Position numbers and translations under genes: made by a program
The notes under the pieces: generated by a model
What the model was told of the DNA's origin: nothing
Databases searched by the model: none
The model's input: the letters and a program-made list of their open reading frames with translations, nothing else
Shown here: piece by piece, positions 1 through 11,443 of the stretch
Numbering within the stretch: the stretch's first letter is position 1
Layout: each line of letters opens with the position of its first letter
Origin: Pyrrhosoma nymphula
Lineage: Eukaryota > Arthropoda > Insecta > Odonata > Coenagrionidae
Length of the DNA: 64,000 bases
Direction: 5' to 3'
Assembly: GCA_963573305.1 (NCBI GenBank)
Contig: OY754330.1
Coordinates: 2,666,001 to 2,730,000, forward strand

Positions 1-251
1 TTTTGAAGTGAAAATGGAAAATTTAATACAAGAATGAATAAAGATTGGAAATATTAACAAATTCTTTATCTTTTCTTAGGAGTAGTATTCCTGTCATGTT
101 CCGTGAGGCTTTTAGCAGAGCCATTTTACATGCTGCATAGGTGTCACCCATTCCACTAGGTACCCTCCATCTCTGCTCAGTTTGTGTATCTGAGTAATGT
201 AACTGCTGTAGGTATGTTGTTTTCTTAAAATCAGGACTGGCCCAATTCAAG

Positions 252-590
252 TTTTGGAGAGGAGAGGAAGCTTGTGGCGGAGGTGCGGAGAAGGCAGAAA
301 AGATGGATGGAGGAGGTTTTGAGAGGAGAGGGCATGTTGAAGTGAGTGATAGAGGGGAGAACACTGGGGAAGCGTGGAAGAGGAAGGAAGAGGATAGGAA
401 TTCTCGACGAAATAAGAGGAGGTAGGAGATATGAAGAATTGAAGAGGAATCTAATAGCAGGACAGCCATAGGAGGGAAAGTGAGATGATGTACCCGAGTT
501 TTTGATGCTAGGATTAGGACTGTGGACCAAAAACCTAATCAGCAGCTGGTAGGATACTTGAATGAATGGCATTGGTGATGCTTGCTACAA
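252..590 (+). mobile_element. LINE 3' end, 5'-truncated (family A, copy 1)
   Basis: The plus frame from about 252 to 470 encodes the extreme C-terminus of a LINE ORF2. It reads ...EERKLVAEVRRRQKRW, then GKRGRGRKRIGILDEIRGG, and ends at a TAG at about 468-470. The same tail is encoded on the minus strand at 11520-11760 and 63105-63330, so three copies of one family lie in the window. One internal stop follows EGMLK. The downstream 3' UTR also matches copy 3 (AATCAGCAGCTGGTAGGATACTTGAATGAATGG against its counterpart near 63030) and finishes in TGAATGAA. The rest of ORF2 is absent, as in normal 5' truncation of target-primed insertions. Confidence 0.75.
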
Positions 591-874
591 TAGGGTGGCC
601 ACTCGTCCGTGAAACCATGAATTAGCCGTGCATTTTGAAAACCATGGAAAAGCTTCGAATTAGCCGTGAATTCCACAGGTATATGGTGGCATCGATTGTT
701 CAATCAGATTTTAAGATGTTATAAGTCAGTTTTATTTCATCCTGGGAAAAATGTCTGCTGTTTATGTTATACTCTTATCTAATTCTGACTAATTATATTT
801 CTACCAACTATTTTTTGTATTTCCACAGAGGCTATACCTTGCAACTCCAGAATATCAAAAAGCCTCTGGGCAGA

Positions 875-1724
875 TGTTACCGCTGTTAGCGCGGGTTTTC
901 CTTCGTTGGGTTACACTCCAAAAAGATAGAGGAACGAGTCATTTAGTGAAGATATTTATTGGTTTTGCGTTACTCATTGCTATGCGCGTACGCCCGCTTC
1001 AACCTTCGGTCTTAAGCACACATCACCGACTGACTTCCTGCGGACGGCGTCGTCACCTTCGCCTTACTCACGTGTCCACCCAGCTTTCTGCCAAGTTGCC
1101 GACGTCTGCATAGCTCCCACGAAGGCACTTATTACAAGTGCCTACGTCTAGGCATAGAAATACCATGAGCCGTCTCAAAGAACGTCCGGTCTCATGTCCC
1201 GTTCGTCAGAGGCAACACAGCGCCGCTTACAACCACACCCCCTTCTAAGTGAATTGTTGACTATCCCATGACAATAATTCAATACCATAAGACACACGGA
1301 AACCAATAAAAAAATCACAATAAGGCAAAAGAAAAATGAAAAAGAAAGTACCCAATGAATCAATTAAAAGCACTTAAGAGAAAAACACAGTACAAGTTGA
1401 AATATTCAATTCAAGTTGATCAATAAGTTCGGAGTTCAATCTTCGGCCCGTGGCCTACACTTTTCCAGAAACATTAAATTCCCACCCTCACCAGCACTCA
1501 TTATCTTCACACAGGAATCCCTCAGATTTCAAAACCCTCTTGGCAATTCACTGCCCACGACCCTTCCCACACTATGGATGCACTCAACACATTTAACACA
1601 TCATCACTCTTAGTCAATACCCTTCAATTTAACACCTTAAATCTAACATTACATAACCAGGACAAGGTGTATAATAACCCTTACAATGACAAAAACAGAA
1701 TGAAAAATAGAAATAAAAAAAACA
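875..1724 (-). repeat. LTR of a Ty3/errantivirus-like retroelement
   Basis: This is the putative 3' LTR of the minus-strand element whose env and integrase lie at 1808-4887. Read on the minus strand it starts TGTTTTTTTTATTTC at 1724 and ends GGTAACA at 875, giving TG...CA ends and about 850 bp. A purine-rich tract (AAAAGGGAG) lies immediately upstream of the LTR start, in the place of a polypurine tract. An AATAAA on the minus strand near 954-959 sits close to the LTR 3' end and could serve R-region polyadenylation. The partner 5' LTR is missing, so length and boundaries cannot be confirmed from a second copy, and no target duplication can be tested. Confidence 0.5.
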
Positions 1725-1807
1725 ACTCCCTTTTAGTCAATGGCCAGAGGGATTACCTTAAGCCCGGCGATCAATCGATCGCCGAGGGACCTCCCCGGCT
1801 CCGGGGC

Positions 1808-3706
1808 CTAACCCTCCCCTTGGATTCCAGGAAGTCCCATCGTTACGCGCACGGTTCTACCGTCGATGATCTTGGGTTCTCGCGTCCTACTCCTCACGTC
1901 TCGACATTTATTAGCGACCCAATTCCTCTTCCAAAACGATACCACTCCCATAATGACAGCCACTATTACCGCCGGGCTAACGTGCCACGCTTCGAACGAC
2001 GGCGGCGTCTTCGACTGATCGAGGCCGTTAAATTCCTCTACCCATTTGGCTATGTCAATCGGTCTCCCAGACCACTCTAACTCCCTTTTAAGTTCGTCCC
2101 TCAGTTTCTCGAATCGTGAATCATTTCCCCATTGCAACAATTCACGGCCGTGAATTAACGGCGCTTCAGGCAGCACGATCTCAATTAATTTCCCGTTAAA
2201 TATTTCCAGATACTCTCCTGGCTTCACTAATGTGCTACTCAATCGGTTATACACGCTATTTTCCAACGCGATTCTTATTCCCACAATGTCAATTCTAGTA
2301 TTAACCAGCACGTGCCCAATTTGCCTTAGCGATTCCTCGATTAACACGGCGCGTGTAAGTTCCCCTGTAGCATCTGCAATGCCTTGAATTGCTTTCCTAC
2401 TTTCGTTTCCGAATATAATCAATTCCGTGACCAAATTACGTAGGAATTTAGTCGTGTTAGTAATGCGTCTCTCCAATCCTTCAATCACGCTAAGTTGATG
2501 TGCTACCATTGTTCGGGTGCCCTTCCCTTCCCCCTCTATCCGCCTAATCTTCTCATTAATCCGATGCAGGTCGTCAGCGTCCAAGGTGCCGAACACAGTT
2601 TTTAACAACATACCCCTAGCATCTATCCATCCTCGCCGTTACCTTCGCTTCCCGACCAAATCCACCAAGACTTGCATTTCCTCCCTTACTTGGTGATACT
2701 CGTCAAACATACGCTTCAGTGCTAATTCATAACCATTACCCAATGGTCCCCGCTTGCTGTCACGTATCCTCCCCTTAGCTCTATCAAACAATTGGCCTAT
2801 TAATTTATATTCATTATTCATCTCCTTCAGATCAAAATTAATTACCACCATCCAATCGTGTTCTATTAACCCCACATCTTTTCCACGATCAAATACCAAA
2901 CCGTTTTTTAATGGCACCAACTCTTGAGCCATTTCAAGTCCCGCTATCCCCGCGGCGACTAAAATGGCGAGTACCAAAGTCATGATTTTGGTTCCTCTTC
3001 CTCCAGCTGCTTCGACAGCACTCCTTGTGAGCGGAGCGAACACGGGTGCGAGGGCAAGGGGAAAGGTGGCGGGGAGGGGACAGCGCAGTCGGCTGCCGCT
3101 CGCTGGTTGTTGCGGAGGAGATAGGGGGATCGTTGAGGGAGGGGAGGACGGAACGGTGGAGGAGGCACTGCTTCGTTCTGCTGCGGACTGCTCTGTGCTC
3201 TCCCCTTCACTGGGTGGAGGGGAAGTAACTCCTTCCCCCTCTGCTGGCGCCTCGCCGTCTGCTCCTTCCTTGCTTTTCCCGTCACTGGGCAGTGGGGAAG
3301 TTACTCCTTCCCCCTCCGCGACCTCCCCGTTCTCCGTCACCCGCTGAGTAGAGGCCTGCAAACGGGCTCGAAATCCGGGCGACCCTCGCCCGCCCGTGCC
3401 GGGCGCCCTCACCCGTGTTCGCCTCCGCCCGTGTGACGTAGACGCCCGACCGTGCCCGTTCGCCCCGGGTGCCCGTATCCTAGGCGGGTGCCCGGGTCGT
3501 TGGCGGGCACCCGGCTCCTTGAGAGGTCTCTCTTGTGCGCCCAAACTTAGGGAAGGGGAGGGGCGGTATATGACTGAGCGGGAAATTCGCCTCGTGCGAA
3601 TTGCGGACAAGGCCCTCGAGCTAGAAGCCCTGTGGTGAGGATTAAGAGACGGGCGCCCGGCATAGAAGCGGTCGCCCGGCGTAGAGGCGGGCGCCCGGCC
3701 ACCCAC
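1808..3706 (-). pseudogene. env: Errantivirus-like envelope (baculovirus-F-type) gene broken by one stop
   Basis: A single minus frame of 632 sense codons is split by one in-frame TAA at 2639-2641. The likely start is the ATG at 2981-2983, followed by a hydrophobic signal-peptide-like stretch (MTLVLAILVAAGIAG). The roughly 240 codons before it are low-complexity, rich in P, R, S and G, and are probably not translated as env. Just after the stop comes a basic stretch and then a hydrophobic segment with the motif FGTLDADD, typical of the fusion-peptide region of insect errantivirus and baculovirus F proteins. The C-terminal half ends in a transmembrane segment (VSPAVIVAVIMGVVSF) and a short basic tail. 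In this family the protein mediates membrane fusion after furin cleavage. Here the stop falls at the cleavage region, so no full protein can be made. It lies between integrase and LTR, the normal env position. Confidence 0.7.
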
Positions 3707-3861
3707 CGGGTGACCGCCCCTTGGGCGGCTAGTTCTCCGTCAAGCCTCATTCGTGAGACTTCGGAAAAGATCGTCGAATGACTTCGGGATATGCCTCTCT
3801 CTTTATCTCTCGCACACAGGCGGGCATGGGCCGCCCGTATTTTGCGACCGTATGCAGGCAT

Positions 3862-4887
3862 CTACCGCTGAGTGGCTTCTTGAAGGTCGGCAGATGGCTG
3901 ACGCGTCGTCTCCACGGAGTCCAACTCTATTTCACTACAGGGGGGTACAATTGTGGGTTGGGGAGGGGGTGGATTCTTCCGGGGTCTTCCACGGGGGCGA
4001 GCACGTCTCCTTCCTAAATCTGGGGGTGGAATAGAACCTGAGTAAGGTTTCACGCGGTTCACATGTACCACAATTTTTCGAAATGGAAGCTCCAACTCTA
4101 CATTGTAATCGGACAACACTCTTATCACTTGACACGGCCCTTCCCAGGGGTGATGAAACTTTTTGACTTGCTCTGGTTTCAAACACGGGTCGCGTAAATA
4201 TACGTAGTCGCCCTCCTCGTACCCACGTTGCTTTCCTTTTGTTTTTACCCCCTCTGCTTGCGTCGTTTGCGCCTTTCGATTGTTTTCTTTGCAAACTTCC
4301 CACAACTTTTCTAATCTCGCACACAATTCTCCCACAGCCGGGTGCTCAGACGGAACATCGTTCGTCGCCATGACTTCAAAGGGTGAGGCCATTGGAAAGC
4401 CGAATATCACTTCGTGGGGGGAGTACTTTGTGCTGCGGTGCACATTAGTGTTGTACGCCGAGACTGCGTAATCTAGCCAACTATCCCAGTCATTATTTTT
4501 GCAGTTCACGTAATGACTCAATATTTGGGCGATCGTACGATGCACTCGCTCGACCCTCCCGTTCGCCTCCGGGTGGTAAGGCGTAGTTCGCAATCGCCTC
4601 ACCTCGAGCAGTCTACACATCTCGCGGAATAACTCCGATTCGAAGTTGGTTCCTTGATCGGTGAGAATCGTCTTTGGGACTCCGAATCTCAAAATCCACT
4701 TTCTAACAAGCGCCACAGCCACCGTCTTCGCAGTTTGGTCGGCCATGGCTGTCATGACTACATACCGCGAAAAGTGATCCACCATTGTTAATATGAACCG
4801 GTTCTCACCACTTTTTCTTATCCTCAAACAGTTTGTTTCTTTCCGTGGTCGCGAGCAGACGCATGCGAAACATTTGCTAGTTACCAA
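3862..4887 (-). pseudogene. Ty3-type integrase (pol 3' part), 5'-truncated
   Basis: A 341-codon minus frame encodes the core and C-terminal domains of a retroelement integrase, which inserts cDNA into the host chromosome. The DDE residues are visible: D in MVDHFSRY (about residue 38), D in LTDQGTNF, and E in NGRVERVHRTI. A GPY/F-like module follows (FHHPWEGPCQVIRVL...VHVNRVKPY), then a proline- and arginine-rich tail. Homology fades N-terminal to KSGENRF, at about 4826. No zinc-binding HHCC domain, RNase H, reverse transcriptase, protease or gag can be found further upstream, where piggyBac sequence starts instead. The element is therefore truncated. The frame itself is uninterrupted, so it is a fairly young remnant. 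The first 20 or so codons are probably not original integrase. Confidence 0.8.
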
Positions 4888-4932
4888 GAGTTACCAAGTT
4901 CCTTTATTTTTTCGTGAGAATCATAGTTATTC

Positions 4933-6715
4933 ATGGCGAAAAAAAGGCTTGCTGAAATTGACATTGCAGAGATGTTAAATCTTAGTGGTGATAGTGACGA
5001 CAGTGATGAGAGTGAGGAAGAGATTTTGGTGTCTGCGGAAGGAGTAGCTGGTCCAAGTAGAGTTGAACCCGCTGTAAGACGGAAGGCAGTGGAGCTGCAC
5101 GAGTCTCCTGGTGCGGATTCAGAGGAGGAGAGCAGCGATGATGAGTTAGTGCAGGAGGAGATTTTGGATCCGGAGTGGAGTGAACAAGGTGGACCTCGAC
5201 CACCATTTCGGGCAAAATATTCTCCAGGCCTGAGTGATGAACTTTTGAGTTAGAAAAGTCCAATTGATATTTTTGAACATTTTTTTGATGACATTTTATG
5301 TAATTCTATTGCCGTACAAACAAATATTTATGCAAATCAGCAAATTGGTGAAAAAAGTAGGAGGAAACAGATGAAAAGAAGTCGTGAACAAGACTGGGTT
5401 GAAACTGACAAGGAGGAAGTGAAATTATTTTTTGGAATTCTCCTTTTGCAGGGAATAATACAAAAGCCGAAATTAGGGCAGTATTTTTCTCGCAATAGAT
5501 TACTGGCTACGCCTATAATTTATGAAATGATTACAGAGAAAAGATTTTTTTGCTGCTGAAGATTTTGCACTTTGCCAACAATGAGGAATACCAGTCCGAT
5601 GCTCAAGTTTCCCCAAAACTTTATAAAATAAAACCTATCATGGACAATTTGGTCTCAAAATTTAAGGAAAGTTACACTCCTGAGGGGTTGCTATCTGTTG
5701 ACGAAAGTTTATTGCTGTGGAAAGGTCGCCTCGGTTGGAAAGTATACATTCCAAAGAAACGGTCAAGATTTGGCATGCAATCCTTTAAATTGTGTGACTC
5801 CAAAACCGGGTATGTGTGGAACATGCTTGTGTATACGGGAAGGGACACTGAACTCGCTGAAACAGTGAAAGGCATTGACGTTTCAGGTTTTACAAGACCT
5901 TCCAAATTAGTACTCACCCTCTCTCAAGATTTGCTTTCGCAAGGGTACACAATAGGAATTAATAATTACTTCAGTAGCCTTGAACTTTTTGATTTTTTGA
6001 TAAAATTTGAGACTGACGCAATTGGAACAGTACGAAAGAACAGGAAAAACGTCCCTAAAGATGTTATGAAAAAGGTGCTGAAAATAGGTGAAGTAACTGC
6101 AGCCTATCGAGGGAAATTGATGGCAATGAAGTGGCGGGATAAAAGGGATGTGTGCATCTTGAGTACTTTGCATGATGGTAGATGTCCCAAGTAGAGGAGA
6201 AGGAACAAAACAAAAACCCCAGGCTTGCGTTGATTACAACGATGCGACGGGAGGAGTGGATTTGTCAGATCAGTGCATAGTAACGTACAGTGCGGCCCGA
6301 AAGAGACTAAAAAAATATTATAAAAAAATATTTAGGCACTTATTAGATATAACAGTATTCAATTCATTTGTTATATACAAAAAACAAGGGGGTGGTTTGT
6401 CACAACTCGAGTTCAGGATGAAACTTATTGAGGACCTGTTCCTGAAATATGGAAAAGCCGCAGCAGAAAAAGAGTCAACGATTAGGGAAAAAAGATCCAA
6501 AATACAAGCACCTGGAAGACTCACAGGCCGACACTTTCCAAATCTCAACCCACCATAAGGCGCGAGAAAACACGGCGTGAAGAGATGTGTCGTTTGCAAG
6601 GCTAAGGGGCGAAGAAAAGAGACAATATTTTATTGCAACGAGTGTGATGCCCCACTATGTGCGGCACCGTGTTTTCGATTGTATCATACATTACCAAATT
6701 ATTGATTTTTCAAAC
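4933..6715 (+). pseudogene. piggyBac-family transposase, multiply disrupted
   Basis: Starting at ATG 4933 the frame has the acidic N-terminus usual for piggyBac transposases, then the DDE_Tnp_1_7 core, for example SVDESLLLWKGR, YIPKKRSRFGM, CDSKTGYVWNMLVYTG and DATGGVDLSDQ. It ends in a cysteine-rich C-terminal domain (CVVCKAKG...FYCNECDAPLCAAPCF) with a stop at 6713-6715. Disruptions are an in-frame TAG at 5251-5253 and frameshifts near 5545-5560, near 6170-6180 and near 6555. The second catalytic Asp, usually in a DNYF/DNFF context, reads N (GINNYFSS), so even the core is inactive. AATAAA follows at 6751-6756. GGG directly before TTAA at 6787-6793 fits a right piggyBac end. No matching left end is visible, and the 5' side abuts the truncated integrase. 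Confidence 0.85.
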
Positions 6716-7559
6716 AATGTGAACATTTTTGTGAAAATATTGAGCGTGGCAATAAAATTGTTTAAATTTAAAATTCTTAACATTTAGGGTTAAATAATTA
6801 TAGGTTTTTCTAAGTAACACATGACATACGTTTATGTTACAAAAATTGCATTTGGTTCAGCAAAACATTTTGAAAATGAGTCATAAATACCTCGAGTACT
6901 CCATAAAATATAAAGTAACAAATTATGCCACAAAAAATATTGTTAAAAAATGTTAAAACGCATTAACACCCCTAGAAGGACTATATTCACTCATTTTTGT
7001 ATCCTAAATGTCGAAAAATGACAAAAAAATGTGTAAAAAAATATAAACTTTTAAATTTTAAACATTAAAAATTTAAACAATTACATATTTGTATAGGAAT
7101 TACATTTTAAAATTACATTGCACTTGTTTAATTCATTTTATTTGAATCCAATATGTGTATTTCTAATTTGAAATACCTGGGGTAATAAAATTATCAAATC
7201 CGTATTTTATTGCGCTAATTACTGTGAAATTAAAAAAACAATCATTGTAAATGCTTGATGAAAAACTTTCTCAAAGTGATAAAGCAAAATTAATGTTAAA
7301 TAAATGAAATCCAACGTAACTATGACAACATGTATGTTTATTATGTTATGAGTACAGTTTTGTGATGCAAAAATTAGCAAAAACTCATTATTTATTGCAA
7401 AATTTTATTTTTTAGAAAATTAACCAAAAAAAGTTGTGAATATTGTTCTATTCTCCACTACAAACAGAAAAAATATCACTTTCTCCCAAACAAATTGGTG
7501 GATTCCTTCCCCACCACGTGAAAGATAAGAAAAAATTGCTCCCCAACGAAGGGGTCTCA
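6716..7559. other. AT-rich noncoding stretch
   Basis: Very AT-rich and without a convincing frame. It holds the piggyBac polyadenylation signal and right-end TTAA (6751-6793). At about 6962 a TTAA is followed by CACCCCTAGAAGG, which resembles the left end of another TTAA-type element, but no matching right end was found. Confidence 0.4.
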
Positions 7560-8187
7560 CCGGAGTTTTGATGATAATTCACTGCAAGGACACAAAGATG
7601 CAACTGCCTACTGCCACTTCCAATGCTATTTTTCTCCTAAAGAATGAAATCTGTTAAGAAATAAATTTGGTAACGTAGATAGAGTCATCATTTTTATAAA
7701 TTAAGCCGTAAATAAAATAATTCGTTTTAACTCTTTCTTTTGTCAACTGTATAAATTGTGTTGATATTAAGACTGCATCTTTTTTATCTACAAGATATAA
7801 AAAATAGCCTGACTTCGGATTCTAACCCTGCAGGAACCGCACGTCAACTTCCTCGCATGGAATTAACCAACTCGTCTACGGAGCCGCTTCGTATTGAGAC
7901 ACACTCACTTTGGGTCCAAATCTGAATCTAAGGAAAAGGAAAAACCTCGCGACGGAGCCCGAACGAAAAGACTCCGATCGGCCCAACGTGTTCGTGGACG
8001 TGAGTTTCCTCAGTGGTTTTAGCTCTCGGAGTTTATTTGACTCTAATTCCGCTAGTCCTGTCGCATCCACGTCCGTCCTCGTCGTCTCTCGGTGACCTCG
8101 CAGCTAGCCTCTCGTACCGACCCGGCCCCATTCAATCAAATCAGTAAAATGGGGCGTGTGGGTGTCTACATTTCAGTGGAAACGATA
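7560..8187 (+). repeat. 628-bp inverted repeat, left copy
   Basis: This block recurs as its reverse complement at 20627-21254. Reading both base by base in several long stretches I found no difference, and both copies are 628 bp. Identity begins at CCGGAGTTTTG (7560) and ends at AACGATA (8187). Beyond these points the flanks are unrelated, so the block behaves as a discrete mobile unit. There are no terminal inverted repeats, no obvious target duplication, and no protein I recognise. The GC-rich half (7850-8150) gives three partly open frames, none with known motifs. It could be a non-autonomous or LTR-like element, or a duplicated segment. Confidence 0.85.
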
Positions 8188-11059
8188 GTACACGTGCAAC
8201 TCCTGGAAATGCGTCCTTCTACGCTTGAGCCGCTCTTCATATCGTAGCGTAGCCATCGTATCGAGCAGATGCAAATTTTCTGGTGACAGAAAAAATTGCT
8301 TTGCGCACAAATATTCTTTAAATGTTTTATGATGAATTTCATCCGATTTCCACGCCATGAATGAAAAGTTAAATTCCTTCAATTGAAATAAACATGAGGT
8401 GGGAAATTAAATACTGTTATAATTACGTGATATTTATTTGTGCTGGAATCTAATAGCTTCCTCTCCCACACGATACAGGCTTCGCTTCGATATAATATGT
8501 TGCTCCGCAAAAAGGTCATATCAAATATATTTTACATAACCTCGGAAACAGTTACCATCTCTGTTCTGCTTATATCATGTTCACTATTGAACGAAAAATT
8601 GAGTTACAAAAGTCATTATTCAAGCGCGGTTCCTGGGAAAGTTTAAGTGCATACATCGCAGTTGAAGCGCTATCGGGAGAAGGGAGAAGATTTTCTCGCC
8701 GATAACACTCGTAAAAACACTAACTCTTTCCAAGCTCGGGTGAGACAAATGAGGAAAACGAACGAAACACAAGTATTATCAATCAATAACTTAACTATCA
8801 ATATATTTCACAAATCACAAATAGAACCAACCCAATTACAAACAATTTACCCATAGGTCGAGTGCCAGGCGACCGTAATGAGAGGTTCCAGTCGGAAAAT
8901 AATTAAAGTATACAAGTACGAGAGGTTGAACTTCTCTCTTAAGTACAAAATGACTAAGTCAGCAGGCTCACACAACGGTGTTACCCGGTCTCCGTCTCGC
9001 AAGCAATAGAGGGCGAGCTCAGCCATGAGTCAGCTGAGGAGGGGGTCTGTGGACAAGGACGAAGGTGGATTGGGTAAGGTCAGGAGGTTAGCGATTGGTA
9101 GCCTTGGAGGGGAGGAAATAATGGGATGGGTGATAGATAGGGTGGCAGTTTTTAATTGGAGCGCCAGGAACTGTTTTCTGGCTTCGGCCGCAAAATACAG
9201 GATCACAGCCTTTGTGCCTTGGTCAGGATGACCGCATTTTTGGTATCCTTCCTCACTTTACGGGCTATATAAACGATGCAGGACCTGGTGAGGGAATGGT
9301 GCGGCGAATGGTGTGGCGGAAGGTGTGGCAGAATTCGCTGACAGTAGTCGCTGCATTTTGTAGTCGTAGGCATTTTGGCCGTCGTTGGCGCACATGTCGG
9401 TCGGGCAAGTCCTTCGGCTAAGTCCGGAGGGTAAACAGTCCGCAGAGGGGAAACTGTCCAAAGAGGGGAATTGGCCAAAAAAAGGGGGGGGGGAAATGCC
9501 ACACAGTATTTAAAAAAGTAATAATCCGTTCATTGTTTACCGTCTTGAGAAAGAGCCACGACCAATCGAAGCCCATCCTGTACACGGAAGTATCCTTGTA
9601 TTTTCAAAATCTAAAAATATTAGGTCCTTCAGCATGTGAAGCCACTTTTCGGCCAAACAAGAATCCCGAAATTAGCTTCGAAAGTCTCCCAAGGGGGTTC
9701 ATTGAAAATCCAGCAAATAGGCTGAAAATTAAAAAATATTCTTGTTACTGCCGTGAATGAATGGGATTTGGAAATTTACAGTGATTCCGAAAAAAATATT
9801 GGAAAGAAAAAATATTTGATCAGACTGGTTCTCGAACCAAGCGCAACATTATGTGGTTAGGTGTCACCATTGCCTCCATCTATCTATTCTCACAGCCACG
9901 GTCTCTGTTTGGAAAGGGGAGTACTGGAAAGGATATATACGGAGGGAAATTTTATAGTTGCGTTTTTCTCTCGAACCCGGGTTCAAATGGAAGAAAGCCA
10001 AAAGACACTTTTCCCGCATTCTCTCTCTAGTTTCAGAAAATAATTGCGTCATTTGAATCCCGAACATCAGTCACGCGATGTCTCCTTGTAAGAAAAAGGA
10101 GTTTTGGTTTCTGATCGCCACAGATTCCATAAGCCGTGAGAAAAATTGACATTCTTGCATTGGATTTGAGCCGTATTATCTCAAGGAAAGGCGTTGACTT
10201 GCGAGTTGGCTTCCGTTAATCCTCTGGGATAACAGCTTGCGGTAAAATATAGACTACTTTCAAACACACCAACTATACATCTTTGGACTAATTAACTGAT
10301 AATTTTCCACACTGAACCCTCTCATTTTTAATTTTAATAATATAATTAAAATGTATTTCTCGAAACTGCACAGCTCCCAATGCAAGGCTATGAAGATTTC
10401 AGCCGGCCATTAAATGGTGGAATGCGACGACTCTACTTAGTTGAGCAGTCGCTTTGTAGAGGACTCTGCATATAAACAATTGTCACCGAAGGACATTCTC
10501 CATTGCCATCACTTGCTAGTTATAAAATTAGGAACATTATGATATGTGGATTAAAATGAACGTTAATGTTCTTATTTTTAAACAATAAAAATATTTGATG
10601 GCAAACGGGTGTAATAGGTAGGTCATAGTTATCGTTAGACGCTCCTAAGTTGATGTTCTAATGAACGAAATAATATTGTCGTTTACGGCGACTTCTTACT
10701 TTACTTTTACTATCTGTCAAAATAATTAAAACTCTTGGGCTCGATCACACATCCCTTTCCCTTGAATATTCCTCGTTTCCTCTTAATCTCCCGGTGGGTA
10801 GAACTCGCTATCATGTCAAATTCGGCATACGTGGATCATTGGAAATGAGTCCTTATAGGATGGCTTGCTCAACGTGTCCCATTATGTCCATCTGGGGAAT
10901 GGATTTAGGAGCCGGTGCAAAATTCAATCCTTTGGAAAGAACTTTGAAAAAGTGGGCTCGTCTATTTCAGTACCGGTCAGGTTTATGACAGCTCGACTCC
11001 TATCGAGTGGACTAGGAATTTTCGGTTGGACATCTGAACGACGAAATTTCCTGCCCCTG
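8188..11059. other. Mostly anonymous intergenic DNA
   Basis: No gene can be supported. The minus strand at 8173-8385 is open for about 70 codons and has an acceptor-like TTTATTTCAATTGAAG upstream. It runs straight into the 628-bp repeat, so if it was an exon, the repeat now supplies its end. The words VHTSQLKRYRE at 8647-8680 (+) resemble the end of a Ty3-type pol protein but are too short to call. A poly-G run lies near 9480-9495. The segment at 10700-11060 may be older sequence next to the PLE that follows. Confidence 0.35.
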
Positions 11060-11443
11060 ATTTGAAATTGACCCCATTGAAACCAAAACGTTTCTTCAGG
11101 TATGTAGATGACACATTCATCGTGTGGCCACACGGACGCAACAGCCTTGATGGATTCCTCAGTCACATGAATAGCATACATCCCAGTATCCAATTTACTA
11201 TGGAGTTGGAGGCCAATAAGCGTTTACCTTTCTTGGATGTTCTGGTTGAAGGAAAAGGCGATTGAAGGTTGGGTCATACCGAAAAGCAACACACACCGAC
11301 CTATACTTCAATACGGGGGGAGCCATCATCTGAACGGCGCAGAAAAGGAGTGTTCTCTGTTCCAACGAGCGGAAACCATTGCGGACTCCAACGGCCTTGA
11401 GACCGAAATAATACACTTTAAAGACACCTTCCACGCGAATGGC
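11060..11443 (+). pseudogene. Penelope-like element 1, reverse transcriptase fragment
   Basis: The frame from 11062 encodes the palm of a PLE reverse transcriptase: FFRYVDDTFIVWPHGR with the YVDD catalytic pair, then HPSIQFTMELE and LPFLDVLV. A frameshift near 11265-11275 and further damage follow, after which the downstream segment (NGAEKECSLFQRAETIADSNG...DTFHANG) can still be read in another frame. Everything N-terminal to the palm is missing. The element is interrupted at 11443 by a minus-strand LINE and resumes at 14151. PLE RTs are telomerase-related enzymes that work with a GIY-YIG endonuclease, here on the far side of the LINE. Confidence 0.75.
11435..11443. repeat. 9-bp target-site duplication of the LINE
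   Basis: GCGAATGGC here and again at 14142-14150 bracket LINE copy 2. The host PLE coding sequence reads ...HANG before the insertion and ANGNSLPK... after it, consistent with a split of one PLE gene. Confidence 0.8.

Noticed and set aside
23..469. A 148-codon minus-strand protein
   Set aside because: It is the antisense shadow of a LINE C-terminus encoded on the plus strand at 252-470.
2964..3347. GC-rich plus-strand frames over the env N-terminal region
   Set aside because: Low-complexity antisense shadows, with the env frame on the minus strand carrying recognisable motifs.
6962..6990. Left terminus of a second piggyBac (TTAA followed by CACCCCTAGAAGG)
   Set aside because: No matching right end or transposase follows, so the resemblance cannot be supported.
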